A stretch of 64,000 nt of DNA from Candidula unifasciata. Lineage: Eukaryota; Mollusca; Gastropoda; Stylommatophora; Geomitridae. The notes under the pieces were generated by a model. That model made no database searches, was not told the origin of the DNA, and saw nothing but the letters and a program-made list of their open reading frames with translations. A program made the translations under genes and the position numbers. Where the stretch lies: NCBI GenBank assembly GCA_905116865.2, contig CAJHNH020006224.1, positions 101,001 to 165,000 of the forward strand, written 5' to 3'. Below are positions 1 to 12,000 of this stretch, in pieces. Positions within the stretch are counted from its first letter, which is position 1, and every line of letters starts with the position of its first letter.

Positions 1-172
1 CGTACAACACTGCTCTCTGCAGTGCCAATATTTTTGCGATCCATATTCTGCATGGTCAACCTCTGGATCTGTTACTGCTTTATCTATATAACACTGCTTT
101 CTCAGTTCCCTATATGACGGCAATCTTGTTACATGGCCAAACCATTTATTTGTTGTGTAGCTATAAAGTTCT
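1..172 (-). mobile_element. RTE-like reverse transcriptase C-terminal relic
   Basis: The minus strand reads through about 50 codons containing KWFGHVTRLP, the motif that follows the RT thumb in RTE-type non-LTR retrotransposons. The copy runs off the window edge, so its 3' end is not visible. No catalytic motif is included. It is a dead fragment, not a host gene. Confidence 0.6.
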
Positions 173-379
173 GTATTGGTTCTATTATTGTCTATATTCA
201 CAAAAGACAGAATAATCACACACTATATGAGAGTTGCTGTAGTGCAAGGGCTAGCCACCTGGATTATGATTTGATTTAATTACCAAGTAAGCCACACTTG
301 CGATGACAAGAATGAAAGATTCCATGTGTGGGTTATAGGGGTTCATTGCCTCTCTAACAAGCTTGTTGTAAGTCAACTA

Positions 380-497
380 GTCTGGGGTATTTCCTTCAAC
401 ACTGGAGTGCATTTGCTTGAGAGGCGAGGAACCAACCGTCGACATACAGATTAACCAGATCTGCAAAATGGATGTGTACATGAAACCCAAGTTTTGT
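380..497 (+). repeat. SINE-1 fragment
   Basis: Matches the central part of SINE-1 (the stretch around ggagtgcat and gaggcgaggaaccaac). Both the head and the GAA tail are missing. Confidence 0.55.
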
Positions 498-1137
498 AAC
501 ATACATCAACTAACAGTAAGATTATTTTATAAGTGTTCCTGTAGCAAAAGTGTTTAACCCATAATATCTAAACAAAACTTTAAAGAAGTTTGAAGCAGCA
601 TAGAAAAACAAAGGATACATCAGCAACAACAAAAATATTATACATTAGAAACAATAAAATGAGCATTATAAATTCAGCACCTGTTAAAAAATTAATGCAG
701 GAAATCTTACATTTGTCTCACCACAAATGTCAATAAATGCTGAAATAATTTAAATATGTTAAATAATTGAAGATGACATGGAAATAATCAGAGACAAATA
801 CATTCGGCTAAAAGTACATAGAAACCAGTGATCTCGTATTTATGGCAGTTACTTTTGAGTTTAGCTGATTGTGTAGTCAAGTTAGGAGGATTCATTTTTT
901 TGTCCTTCATGGTATTCAATTATTACTGTAGTATGCACCTGAGGTGATACAGTGAAACAGCCAGGCAATAATCAAACCATGAAAAAAAAAACATCAAATA
1001 ATATGTGGAGTCTGTGTGTAAAATATACAAGCAATTCCTTAGCAAAAAAAAAAAAAAAAACAAATCTCCCTATAAACTAAGTTACGGCTTTATGAGACCA
1101 GTTCATTTATCTAAGTTTTTATCTCCTTCAACTTTTG
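498..1137. other. No gene or repeat recognised
   Basis: AT-rich sequence with a poly-A run near 1045. No coding frame, element or RNA gene was identified. Confidence 0.5.
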
Positions 1138-1424
1138 CCGTGCGGGTTCTGAGGCCACACAGCGAGGGAGAAATAAACCCACTGCCCCCCCCCCACACAC
1201 AATAAGCATATCATAATAGTCTACTAATTAGGGGTGCTTCCTTTTAGGTCAGAGTACATCTGACTGAGAGACAAGGACAGTCTGAATACAAATAAGCCAG
1301 ATCTGTACAATAGACGAGCACACAAAACTCAACTTCTTGAACAAAACTAAAGTCCAGAAGTGGACGAATAGCCAGAACTTTCTGCTAGAGTTTAAGGCCT
1401 GTGAATGCGAAGAAGAAGAAGTCT
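1138..1424 (+). repeat. SINE-1, near full length
   Basis: Starts with a tgcgggttctg head and ends in tgtgaatgcgaagaagaagaag, the SINE-1 3' end with its GAA tail. A C-rich run interrupts the head near 1186-1196. Short ORFs here are chance readings through the repeat. Confidence 0.7.
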
Positions 1425-1884
1425 CATCCAACTCAACAGCCATCAGAAATATTTACTTTATAAATCCATTTATTCTTTCCTAAATAAAAGAATCTAGAGA
1501 CATGAAGTTCTGCGACATCTGGAAATAATACAGTTTTGCAATATCTGAAGATAATATAGTTTTGCAATATCTTGACTTTGATTAGAAGTATAATTTTTCT
1601 GGGACTTTCCCCATCAGCGGAGACATAACTAGGACTACTCAGGAGCAAACAAGTGATACTTCCATATCAGGAAAAGTAATGAAACAAAAGAGACAGAATC
1701 TTTTACTGAAATATTTTTCACTTGATGGGCAACATCTTCTGTACCCACTACGACAGCAGCCAGGCACGTCTAAATTACTCACTCACAGGGTTAAAATCCA
1801 TACACAAAATTAATCAAAAACAGACTCCACTTATGAAAATGTGGAAAGCTCTCTATCTGATTACTGTTGCAAATGAAGACTAGT

Positions 1885-2106
1885 TAGTTGCGTATCCTTT
1901 TCAGGATGTTGGAGATCCAACCCCAGCATTTTTTTGGCTGCTGTAGTTTTTCTAGGCAAGTTTACGTCCATAAGTTTGCCATTGCTTACTGGACGGTCGG
2001 CTTCTCAATACCACTGTCGAAACCAATGCTAGGCCCGCAGCTGGGATCGAACCAGGCACCTCAGCATTACAAAGCGCATTCGCAATGACTAAGCCACAGA
2101 CGCCGA
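1885..2106 (-). repeat. SINE-4 (tRNA-derived), near full length
   Basis: On the minus strand it begins with a tRNA-like head: A-box-like tgtggcttagtc, then a B-box-like ggttcgatccc. The SINE-4 body follows (gtttcgacagtgg, caatggcaaact), ending near aggatacgcaactaac. Confidence 0.7.
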
Positions 2107-2372
2107 CAATAAAGACTACTGGAAGTTAAATGTGAGATATGTAGAAGTTCATGCCATTTAATAACTTCTTAAATACAACATGTTTTATCCATTTACTCAC
2201 ACCAAGTTTTAAAAGAGGTTACTTAAATTTTTGATTCTCCTGTTCCTTCTTACAATCAACGCAATTTTCGATCTAGGGTATCTCAGATATTTCTGTACGT
2301 AAGAAAAAAAAAAACTTTTAAAAATTGAAAGCCAGTTTTTTTTTTTTTACATAAAAGGTAGGCTCAACATGA

Positions 2373-2490
2373 ATAGCATTGTTTTAAAAACACATTTAGA
2401 TGTGTGTCCTCCACATAGTGATATGTCAATTTTTCCAATGTATGCAAACTTAAGGGACAACCTGCACACACTTTGTCTACCTTGTGTTCA
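2373..2490. repeat. Dispersed repeat pair, copy 1
   Basis: Shares gttttaaaaa...atgtgt.tcctccac and later gatatgt...gcttaagggacacc-like blocks with 8168-8330. The family is not recognised. Confidence 0.35.
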
Positions 2491-2572
2491 CCGGCTGTAA
2501 ACTCCCAAGTGGATGAACAACCAGAACATTCCATTAGAGTATAAACCTGGTGAACGCTAAAAAGAAAAGGAA
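2462..2572 (+). repeat. SINE-1 3' fragment
   Basis: Matches the 3' third of SINE-1 (gtggatgaacaaccagaac through cctggtgaacgc), followed by a degenerate A-rich tail. Confidence 0.55.
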
Positions 2573-2586
2573 TATTAAAGAAAAAC

Positions 2587-2950
2587 AAAACCTAATGGAC
2601 TGTCAGCATAAAAACTAACAGAAATTATAATAATTTCTCTCTGTCCTCTAGGAGCTTATGTATACACTAAACTCCCCCCCCCCCCCTTTTCCAATTACCC
2701 CTCATCTAAAGATTCTTATAAAAATAAAAAATAAATTATTCAATACATATTTAAGACAAGCAAAAAACTTATGGAAAGTCAGCAAAAAACTAACAGAAAT
2801 TACAATCAATTCTAAGAGTTCTCCAGGAGCTAATGTTGTATATATAAAACATCTTCTCTCTTAATTACCCATAATATCCATACTATAGACATGCAAAAAT
2901 CCACAGAAAGCCAGCATTAAACTACCAGAAATTACAAAAACTTCTACAGG
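2587..2950 (+). repeat. Imperfect tandem repeat, about 2.5 units
   Basis: Three related blocks start at about 2587, 2761 and 2893. Each has cagcataaaaactaacagaaatta-like sequence followed by a ctaggagct/ccaggagct block. Spacing is about 174 and 132 bp. No coding content is seen. Confidence 0.5.
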
Positions 2951-3109
2951 TTGGAATAACTCTTGGCTTTCTTCCTGGCAGTACGCAGTGGAATGAACTA
3001 TCAGCACTTCTTTGAGGATCATTTTTTTCACCCGGGGCTACTGTAACAGACACTTTATTTTTGTGGTGAGTCTGGGCAGCTTGTTTGGACTTTGTGGTGA
3101 GTACCGGCA

Positions 3110-3630
3110 CCTTTCTCTCTCAGATTTATAAATGAAATGCATGAAAGGAGGGAGATTAAAAAAGCAGAATGTTAGACAGACCTACGTGCCCACTTCTTAA
3201 CCCAAGGAAAATAAATTTTTTTGTTTATTCTTATCCTCTCATCATGTGATATCTTGTCATACGGCAGGAAAAAAACTCATTAATTGTGTGTGTTCTCGTT
3301 ATTTAAATTTACAACGGGAAGACATTCTTTAGAATACACATAAAGGTTTACAGAGGTACCTTGAAATTTGAACGTATCATGACTCCAACAACTTAAAACC
3401 CAAATGAAATTTTCGAGTAAATTTTACCTCAAAGCACGCGCGCTGTAGAAACCTAATGCCTGGCAGGTTCCGACTGAGCTGACAACAAGTGGTCAATGGC
3501 TACAATGTAAAACATCAGAAAGGATTCCTGATGTTATCATGCAGGGTGACTCCCCTTTGAAACAATAATCTCCCTAAATCCCCCTTCCTCCTTCTACTTC
3601 TGTCACAATTTGTATCCAGGTACAGTAAAA
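3110..3630. other. No gene or repeat recognised
   Basis: No coding frame with recognisable motifs and no clear repeat match. Confidence 0.4.
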
Positions 3631-3634
3631 TATT

Positions 3635-3808
3635 CGCCGTGGCTCCATAGTCGACCCAGCCTTCAGTGGGTACTGAAAGCAGTCCCAGCAAGTAAAGGCG
3701 GCCGGCGTGATGCTGACAATATCCCCCATCTTGAGCCGATTGGTCTATAAAATATAGGTCTAGCCCTATACGCCTAAAGGCCTGGAAAAGGGTCCTTTAT
3801 TTTACCTT
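3635..3808 (+). repeat. SINE-3 body
   Basis: Contains the SINE-3 landmarks in order: gtcgacccagcc, gtaaaggcggccggcgtgat, gattggtctataaaatatag and aagggtccttta. The tRNA head seen at 7.9 and 26.2 kb is missing. Confidence 0.65.
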
Positions 3809-4350
3809 TTTATTTACAGTAAAATAACTAAACACAATGTCTTTTATATCTTTTTTAAATATATTTATGTCTGTATTCAATTATGATCATCATGTGATAC
3901 AATATTTACAGTTTACTGTATTTAGAAAAACTTTGCTGGACCCTGGAACAGATTAATTTAGTTTAAATTACATTTAATGGGGAAAACTGCCTTGGAACTT
4001 GAATGCCATCTCAGAATGGATTATGTTTGAATTCTGAGGTACTACTGTATTACTTCACCCAACCATGGATAAGAATATCAGAAAATTTAATACTATAATA
4101 AACTGTGCAATGTATTGTTTGCGTTCACATTTAAATTTACAAAGCAAAAGCATTCTTTAGAATATGCACAAAGATTTAATTCTTTACACAACCATGCGTA
4201 AGACAGGAAGAAAATGTAGAACTAAAACGCTTAAAAGCAACTAAATGTAGTTACATTCACATGATATCCAGCAGCTAGTTTCTTTTCTGCTATATGCTTG
4301 GCCAGTTGTGTTTAAAATGCCTTGTGGTCGATTAAAAAAACAAAAAAACA
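3809..4350. other. No gene or repeat recognised
   Basis: AT-rich sequence. The cattctttagaatacacataaag block near 3321 recurs in similar form near 4151, which suggests an old local duplication. Confidence 0.35.
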
Positions 4351-4354
4351 ACCT

Positions 4355-4450
4355 TGGCTCCCAGGCTGACCCAGTCTCAAATGCTACAAGGATTAATGAC
4401 CTGGGAAGTGAATGCAGCTGACTTGATATGTTGGCCCCATCACTTTTCGA
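4355..4450 (+). repeat. SINE-3 fragment, degraded
   Basis: The order cttggctcccaggctgaccc...cctgggaagtgaatgcagctgac follows the SINE-3 middle with many changes. Confidence 0.45.
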
Positions 4451-4599
4451 CAGCCAATCAGTCAATGAAAATATGCACCTAGTATCATATACACAATGAC
4501 ATGAGAATAGTCCTTGACTCTGTTCCTTTACACATATCAAGCTAAACTTGTACTAGCTCACATGTAAAACAAACAAAATGCAACAGCTTTATAATCCTG

Positions 4600-4792
4600 T
4601 CCCAATATGGGACGCAATTATTCGTTATTTTAAAGCCCCAGCCCAGGTGTAGTCGGGGGCCCTAATATAATCTAACGGTTGAAGGGGTTTCTGGGACTTG
4701 TGCCCGGGTGATCATCATCCCACTGGTGGCACCTTGTGTCACTGGTTGTAGGTTGCTTGTTGTACGGTCCCGGTGGGGTTAACGACACACAC
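4600..4792 (+). repeat. SINE-2
   Basis: The order of landmarks defines SINE-2: atgggacgcaatt, aaagccccagccc, cctaatataatctaacggttg, gtgatcatcatcc, ggtggcacctt and ggtggggtt. It ends just after ggtggggtt. Confidence 0.7.
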
Positions 4793-4971
4793 CAAAAGCT
4801 AACTGACATGAAGTCTATATTGATGGAAGACTTAACAGTGAAGACAGCACATTTATTGTATGTAATACATTTTGCCAACAATATCTCCAACTCGGGCAGA
4901 AATGTACAAAATTGTACAATCTGCATACATATGTACAATCATTAAAATGTAATCCCTTTACTGTCTGTAAA

Positions 4972-5155
4972 AGGAGCTGGCTGAGTGGCTAGAACGCTGG
5001 GAGTCTCATGCAGGAGACCTGGTTTCAAATTTTCTGTTAGAGGCAAAAATAAACATTCTAACCTGAACATCTGGGGCAACTGAAATAGTTGCGCAGCCCC
5101 CAATCCCCAGACTCAAGACCCTTTGTTTTACATCAGCCTAAAAAATGCTAAATAA
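4972..5155 (+). repeat. SINE-5 (tRNA-derived)
   Basis: The head resembles a tRNA with a long variable arm. It has an A-box-like tggctgagtggctag and a B-box-like ggtttcaaatt. The body contains cagactcaagaccc, shared with the minus-strand copy at 34.8-34.97 kb. Confidence 0.55.
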
Positions 5156-5611
5156 ATGGCAGAAAAGGCTGTCATTTCTTTCTGTCCACCAATTAATCTG
5201 GTGCATGCATAAGCCTATGATTTGCATGTAACAAATCTGTAAGATACAAACAAAGAAGACACGAACAATCATCACCACCAAACAGCAGGTCCTTTACTGA
5301 ACACTGCGTTCAGCTCCTCACAGCATGGCTAAAAGGTCTCTCTTTTCTAGCCAACTCTCCAGCTTTAACAGTCAATGCATCTCCAATGTTTTGTATCCCT
5401 CTTTGTGAAGGTTAGCCCCAAACCCATTTAAACGGAAACTTTGCGACCCATCACTATTCAGGTCACTATAACTCTTACCATGGTCAAAATACCTCAGCTT
5501 TCAGGACAGGATGTCATGCAAATCTAACACTAGAATCATAAAAGTGTAAAAACATTTAGCAACCTCTAAGCTAGGGAGCAGGTCATTTTTAGAATGAAAG
5601 GACTCATAAAA

Positions 5612-5765
5612 CACCTTCCCCGTGTAGGTTCTGAGACCCCATTGTGGAGACAACAAGAAGAGACCCGCTGCCTCCTCAACAAGCATGTTGAAGAGTTTAA
5701 CTGGGGACTTCTTTCAAATTCAGAGCGCATCTGCTGGAGAGGCATGGAACCAACAATCTGCATAT
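5612..5765 (+). repeat. SINE-1, 5' part, split by a LINE-A insertion
   Basis: Matches the first half of SINE-1. The copy continues at 6919-7040 after the inserted LINE-A. The last 11 bases (aatctgcatat, 5755-5765) are repeated at 6908-6918 as the target-site duplication. Confidence 0.75.
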
Positions 5766-6907
5766 CTTCTTCTTCAGCGATCTCTGGTCATGCGCATAAT
5801 CCACTGTGGGTCATAAACTGGGATGTCTTTTCAAGGTCTCCTAGGTTTCCCCAAAGCTTAGTTGTCAGTTCTACTGGGTGTTGTCATATGTTGCTCCGCA
5901 GCTCTGCCAGGAGAGGACAGTCTCGCAGGACATGTTCTGGAGTCTGTTCAGCACGAAGGCATTGGCAGAGAGCTGTTTGGCTCATACCTAATTTATGTGA
6001 GTGTTTATTGAGTCTGCAGTGTCCAGTGCGTAAGCGAAAAACTGTGACTTGGTCTGTTCTGTTCATGTGTTTCAGAAAATCTTTTCCGTAGTTATAACCA
6101 GTGTTGGTTTTCCAATCTGTTTCTGATTTTCTCTTAATGAGAGTTTTGACTTCTGGAAAAGATAGTGGCTGGTAGGTCTGTGGTTTATTACTGCCTTCCT
6201 TGGCTAAAGCATCTGCGCTTTCATTGCCTTTGAAGTCACAGTGAGACGGAATCCACTGCAAGTGAATTTCTGCTTTATTTGACAACATAGCAAGTTCCTG
6301 TGTTAGACTTTGTAGTGTGCTGTCGGTAGGTTTGGACTCAAGGGCCTGTATAGCTGACAGTGAGTCAGTGAAAAAAACTATCCTGCCTGCGGTAATTTGC
6401 AGATTGTTCATATACTGCGCTGCCATCAAAAGGGCTGAGAGCTCTGCCTTGTAGTTAGAGCAAGTTCGTCCGGTGGGGGCTGCTAGGGACACAGTAGTGG
6501 CATCTGGGTGTTTTATGTAAACACCTGCCCCACCATACGTAGTTGCCTCTTTTGCTGATCCATCCGTGTAGATTCTCGTCCAGCTGTCCTGTGGGAACAT
6601 GTTGTTGAGGTGTTCCATTGTGAGTGCTTTCTTCACTAAAGCGGGCTCAGCATCTTTGTTTCACAGGTTCGGGATGGATGTTGACACATTGAGTGTCAAT
6701 AATTCGGAGTCCCAGAGATCGAAAGATAACTCTTCAGGTGTACATTGTTGGTTAAGTAGTGAAGAGAATGACTTTCCAAATTCCTTAGTTAGATGGTTCA
6801 GGCTTGTGCGCTTTATTCGGTTTTTTTGTCCTGGCTGCCAATTTTTCGTGTAATGGGTGGTTTAGCATTCTCTTCATTTTTTCTGCATGTAGAATTGCTT
6901 TTGTCCT
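5766..6907 (-). mobile_element. LINE-A, 5'-truncated, RNase H region
   Basis: A 1,142 bp insertion bounded by an 11-bp TSD (aatctgcatat). The long minus-strand frame at 6636-5884 is an RNase HI domain of a non-LTR retrotransposon. Visible catalytic motifs are IYTDGSA, the glutamate in NYKAELSAL, FFTDSLSA and IPSHCDFKGNESADALA. Downstream is a zinc-knuckle-like CQC...TPEH...C segment. Upstream coding (HAEKMKRM, LWDSELLTLNVS) survives only with frame breaks. On its own strand it ends in a gctgaagaagaag tail at 5766. Truncation just after the TSD is the classic result of incomplete target-primed reverse transcription. It is not a functional gene. Confidence 0.85.
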
Positions 6908-6918
6908 AATCTGCATAT

Positions 6919-7040
6919 AAGTAAGTAAGATCTGTAAAACAGATGTGCACGCAACATTCAAGTTTTGCAACTAGACTATACAACCAGAACTTTGAGCCAG
7001 AGTTTACAGCCAGATAAATGCGAAGAAGAAGAAAAAGAAG
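6919..7040 (+). repeat. SINE-1, 3' part, after the LINE-A insertion
   Basis: Continues the SINE-1 copy interrupted at 5765. It ends with aaatgcgaagaagaagaaaaagaag, the GAA-type tail. Confidence 0.75.
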
Positions 7041-7224
7041 ATAAAACACCTGACATATGCATGTCTTTATTGCTTTTTGAATTGTTTTATCCTCCATATG
7101 CCAGTAAAGTTGGAGAACTACTAAAGATACAGAAAGAAAGTTAAATGTATTTGAAAACAAAAGCCTGAGGACAATTTTAAACATAAAACACAATGAATTC
7201 AATAGCAGTGGAGATACAAGAGAA

Positions 7225-7470
7225 ATGTCTTGGCAACCACTAGTATCAACAGTTATGAGAAGAGACGACAAAGATACCAAACGGGCACTGAAAAGGGAAA
7301 CAGAAGGAATGAGGAAACGAGGACGTCCAAGAGAGGCAGATGTTGATAACAGAAGCTGAAGGCGCTGGATTGGATTTCTTCCATAATTCTGAACTGATGC
7401 ACTAGACACAACAGAATGGACAAACACACTGCGAGGGCCATTGACACATCATGGCACAACAGGACAATGA
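7225..7470 (+). mobile_element. RTE-like RT C-terminal relic
   Basis: Reads VMRRDDKDTKRAL, then MRKRGRPRE, then TEWTNTLRG with a stop and frame break between them. These match the RT C-terminus of RTE-like elements (HVMRRDD, KRGRP, final tryptophan-rich segment). A short tgaatgaatgaa tail follows at 7467-7478. Confidence 0.6.
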
Positions 7471-7476
7471 ATGAAT

Positions 7477-7690
7477 GAAATCTTCTTCTTTGTTCACTGG
7501 CTGTAAGCTCTGGCTGAAAGTCCTGGTTGTTAGTCCATTAGGACTTTGGCTTTGTGCCAAGGCCTAACTTTTGCCTGTATATCTGTTTTACTGGCTTAAT
7601 TGTGTGCAGCTGGTTGTACCAAGCCGCTCGGGCTGATGCACTCTGACTCCGAAAGATCAATTCTTTCTAAAGCAACAATTTCTGAAAGAT
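7477..7690 (-). repeat. SINE-1, divergent
   Basis: On the minus strand it carries the SINE-1 3' end with its gaagaaga tail (plus strand tcttcttctttgttcactgg). The 5' half is truncated. Confidence 0.6.
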
Positions 7691-7724
7691 CATCTTTTCT
7701 ATCTATTTGAAAAAAAAAAAAAAA

Positions 7725-7972
7725 AAGTAAAGGACCCTTTTGCCACACCTTTGGGCGTAGAGAGCAATACCTATATTTTATAGACCAATCGGCACAAGAT
7801 GGGTGATGTGGTCAGCATCATGAGTGGGTACCGGGACTGCACCCGGTACCCACTCAAGGCTGGGTCGACCCAGGAGCCTAGGTCATTAAAAAAAAAATGT
7901 CAGGCTCCGCCAGGAAGCAAGCCCACAATCTGCAGGTGAGTGTCTAACCACTCCACCACGGTGACTTCCTTT
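7725..7972 (-). repeat. SINE-3 with tRNA-like head
   Basis: On the minus strand it starts with an A-box-like cgtggtggagtggttagaca. The SINE-3 body follows, ending in aaaagggtcctttac. This is one of the copies that shows the tRNA origin of SINE-3. Confidence 0.7.
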
Positions 7973-8440
7973 TTATGTATCCTATGATGATTAATCAGCA
8001 ACAAAGTGAATGAGGTTATAAAAGTTTTATAACTAACTTCTCCTACTTTTATTCTTCCATGAAGCATAGGTCCTCAAACAAATTCTACCAAGTCCGCTTA
8101 TCTTTTACCATCATATGCAATGTCCTCTCTTTCTAGAGGGGTCCCATAAGTTTCCATACACTGGAGAAATCTGTTTTAAAAATGCATTACAATGTGTATC
8201 CTCCACTGTTGAAGAACATGTATAGGGACAGCTGGGCTTAAGCTTGTAATGGCATTGGTGATATGTTTATTTTTCCTGTGTACTGGAAGCTTATGGGACA
8301 CCATGCACATTATCTTCTCCTTGGCTGTGGGTTAAAAATAATTTAAATCGAACAAAATTTTTCAATCTCCACAATGGAGACGTACAACTAAGTTACTATT
8401 CTACAAATCAATTTCCTAATATAATGAAAATCAAGAATTA
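7973..8440. repeat. Mostly unique; holds dispersed repeat pair, copy 2
   Basis: Bases 8168-8330 resemble 2373-2490. The rest shows no recognised feature. It lies downstream of the receptor gene. Confidence 0.35.
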
Positions 8441-8460
8441 TCTTGTTAATGTAAATGTTC

Positions 8461-8466
8461 TTTATT
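8461..8466 (-). terminator. Candidate polyadenylation signal of the TNFR-like gene
   Basis: The plus-strand tttatt is AATAAA on the gene strand, 170 bases after the stop codon. It is the first canonical hexamer seen downstream. RNA data would be needed to confirm its use. Confidence 0.45.
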
Positions 8467-8635
8467 TCTAATACTTTATATCTTAAAGTTTCCTCTCTGC
8501 AGATCTTCCTCTTTTGAAATGTGACAACTCATTTTTTTTATAAATAACTGACCTCATGAAGCTTCTGTACACAAAACCAACCACTGTACTAAGTGGTAAT
8601 GATTGTTTCAGCAAAAAGTATCCATAGGATTGATC

Positions 8636-9036
8636 TTATTTTGAGTTTCCATTTTTCTTACTGCTAGAACTGTTTCTTTTGAGATCTAATGCCTTGTCAG
8701 CGTTTATCTGAAGTTTTGATTTGCCTGGGATGATGAATGAGCTACCACTGTCATCCGACTCAAAGACATCATCTGCATCGTAGTTGAGCAGCCGTCGCTG
8801 GGGTTTGTATACGTTGGGCAAGAAACACAGGCGACGAGGATGTGGAGAAGTAGCAGCTGCAGAAGCAGTAACAGTGTCATCAACAGGCTGCAGATCCATG
8901 TCAGAGGATGGTCCCAGCAGGGGCAGATGGCTCTTGTACTCATCTTTGGTGTATAAGCTGAGATCTGCATTCCCAGGCCTGGCATCCGGGACAATTCTGA
9001 TGGCTCTAATGACAACGTAGCCTGAATCTGCATCAT
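8636..9036 (-). other. TNFR-like gene, coding exon 2 (cytoplasmic tail)
   Basis: The acceptor is tcaatttcag at 9037-9046. The first two bases (AT) complete a GAT codon with the final G of exon 1. The exon encodes residues 173-305, including SGYVVIRAIRIVPDARPG, LCFLPNVYKPQRRLLNYD and the lysine/serine-rich end, and stops with TAA at 8638-8636. Confidence 0.85.
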
Positions 9037-12000
9037 CTGAAATTGACATTCAATGATTTACTAAACAACCATATTTGGAAATGTCTTATTTTAGGTAGAG
9101 AAAATGACATCTAAAAACTCAACCTTATGGCAGGGCAGACCCAGGCCCTTAGCCTTGATCGAGAAGGGAAGCTGCAGTAAACAGACAGCGCACAGCTCTT
9201 CTGATGCAGAGGTTTCTGCAGCATGCTTTGTTCCATATACATATATATATATATATATATATTAGTGTTACCTTTTTTGTGGATTAAACAAGGCAGGCTA
9301 AGAGAAGGATCATGCAGCATGAGCAACACAGTGTATCTACAAAACCATCCAGGCTTTGGGCTAAGTACCTGCTCTTTCCAACACCTCAGTGTCTGTGACC
9401 CTGTCGTGCCACTTAATGCCAAGAATCTTTTCACAGAAATGAGAAGGAAAGACCCTTCATTGCCTACTGAAGAATGGGAATGACTGAAGTGCAGTGGTGC
9501 AAGTTCTTGATTTATTCCTTCCTAAGTAGGTCACAAATAGCTATTTAAAAAAAAAAAAGCAACTCAGATGTTTTGAAGACAACTTACAACAAACATCAGA
9601 AAGAGACAGCCATCATTATTTGATCATGTTATGAAAAGAGGGAAAACAGAACATGTGACCACTGGAAAGATTTGTGGTAAGAGAGACAGAAGCAGACAAC
9701 GTGTGAAGATTCTTGACAGCCTTTTGCCATGGCATGGAGAGGTGTCAACACATGAACTAATCGCAGATTGTGGAGAGGCAAGAACGCCCATTGCAACAAC
9801 GAAGTATTCAAACACCTTCTCTAGCAAGGCTATTTAATTAGGTTTACTCAGAGGTCAAATGTTGATCATGGAGATCATCATAGCCCACAGGCCCAAGTAT
9901 AGAAAGACCATTATTGAAGTTGAAATTTTGAACAACGGACCAACATCAAGGCACATGGGTTTAACCCATAAGTGCTCTGTTCTTCTTCTAACTCAAGCCT
10001 GAGTCCGAAGAAGCTCAGCATAGTACACAGGCTCTGTAGCACCGGCGAGGATCCTAAAGACTATTAATACAACTGGCAATGATCTGCAGGCAACTCGTTA
10101 GACCGGATTCAGCCTGCCAGGTTGAACAGCCCTGTTCTAAAGCAAATCTTTTGAGAATGACCAGAATTTGCCTTGTGAGAGACAATCTTACATGAGCGCA
10201 ATCCTACAAGATACTCTGTGGAAGACTGGTATAGACCTCGATGAACAATCCTAGTCATGACCCAGGCCCTAATGCAAGTTTAAAAAAAAAAAAAAAAACC
10301 AAAGGAGCTCTTAACATACAATGAGGTATACTAGTATAGGTCTTTACTGCTTCTTTGGCTGTGCAGGACAGACAGATCCTGCCTGAACCATGAAGAGTGC
10401 TGGTTTTGGTCAACAATCACTCAGATCAATAGCACAACATAGATTTTCTGCCCAGGATATTCGGTGTGCAGGGTAATGAGCAAGCTAACAGGCTCACTGC
10501 TGTCGCTTCTATGGGAGGTGAGCTATTTGATATCAAATTGATAGTGGTGGCGCAGTGATAAAGATCACAGTGTGAGAGAAAGCTAAGAGTGTTGTGATGT
10601 GTATAAGGAGCTAGTTAATCTGTACCTCCCTACGGGCGCCAGTCGGCTCTTGGATGGTTTTACAGATCCTCACACAAGAATCCTGCCGCACATCCACGTT
10701 GTGCGCCACAGATAAGGGCTTACCTTTGTGACCTAAACCGAGCTGGTGGGGGTTCTCAGAGTTGGTAGAGATGTAGTGCCCAGCCTGGCTCACATCAGCC
10801 CACCCCTAATGCATGGGTGACAACATCTATCAAAGCCCTTTTGGAACATGGGTAACCACTGCTAGCCAAACACACTACCAAATGACTACCCTCAGTTAAA
10901 ATGTGTGTAGAGTGGGAAGAACTACTGTACTGCTGAGATTCAGCCCTGTAACAAGAGATTTGCTCGCAGCCTAGACGAGCAACATCTCAAGCCGGCAGTA
11001 ATTGGTGGACCAGTTCCGTCTACGTACATTCCTTGCTGTTCCTCAATGTCGCCGACACCACTTTGTGATACACCACAACAATCTAACATTGACAGCGTAA
11101 CTGATATGGTATAACTGTAAAACTGTCCGTCTTATGGCTCAGAAACAAAGACCCAGTGGTCCAATTGAAAAAAGCCCTATTAACTGGCAGAAAAGTTTGC
11201 ATGCCAGTTACTATTTGCCCCACTTGCGAGAGTGCGGGACCCAAAAGGGGGAGCAATGCCGGGTACATGCTTCTGCCGTATTGTCTCGCTAAGTTTCCAG
11301 CTGAAACAACGTTAAAGATGTCCAATGTGCCAAATCAAAATGTACATATTTATGTGGAGATCGAAGTCCTGGATCTGAGGGCTGCTCGTTGCTGATCTCT
11401 GGAGGGCGCAGTCTGTGACGATTGAAAAGCTCAACATACGGATGTGAGATTACGCAGTAATGTGCAGGACCTGAAGATTCCTTGGGTTAGCACAGGACCA
11501 GAGCGTCATGTGTTGGCTCTGCACTTATAGAAGCCTTCGTGGATGGCAGAGAATGCCAATGATCTGTCCCTGCCATCCCTTGAGGGCCAAACTGTTTATT
11601 CACGAATGCCCTAGATGGGGTCTCCATTGGCAACACCTGTAGATAATGGACAAGATAATTCCACAAAAATAAGGGCTCAATATGTCCATGTTTCATGAAA
11701 CTATCCAGGAAGATAACCTGGTCAACAAATGCTCGAGGAAGTCAGATGTGTCGGCTGAAAGGCGCAAATATCGCAGCTCTGCTGTAAATAGGCACAATGC
11801 ATTTACATCACTTGCACAAATGAAAAGAAGAAGAACAAAAAAAGTGCAACAGGACAGAGAAAGATTCCATATGCTGAAAGCCTAATTCAAAGGAGGGTGG
11901 GCAGAGGTTCTGGAAGATATTTAACATTAAGGGGAAAACATAGGCAGACTTTTAATCAATTGCAACTGGTGTTGTTGGCATACTGACTCTTCACTGGCTA

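Noticed and set aside
5594..6091. 165-codon plus-strand frame
   Set aside because: Antisense to the LINE-A RNase H region and starting in SINE-1; no motif of its own.
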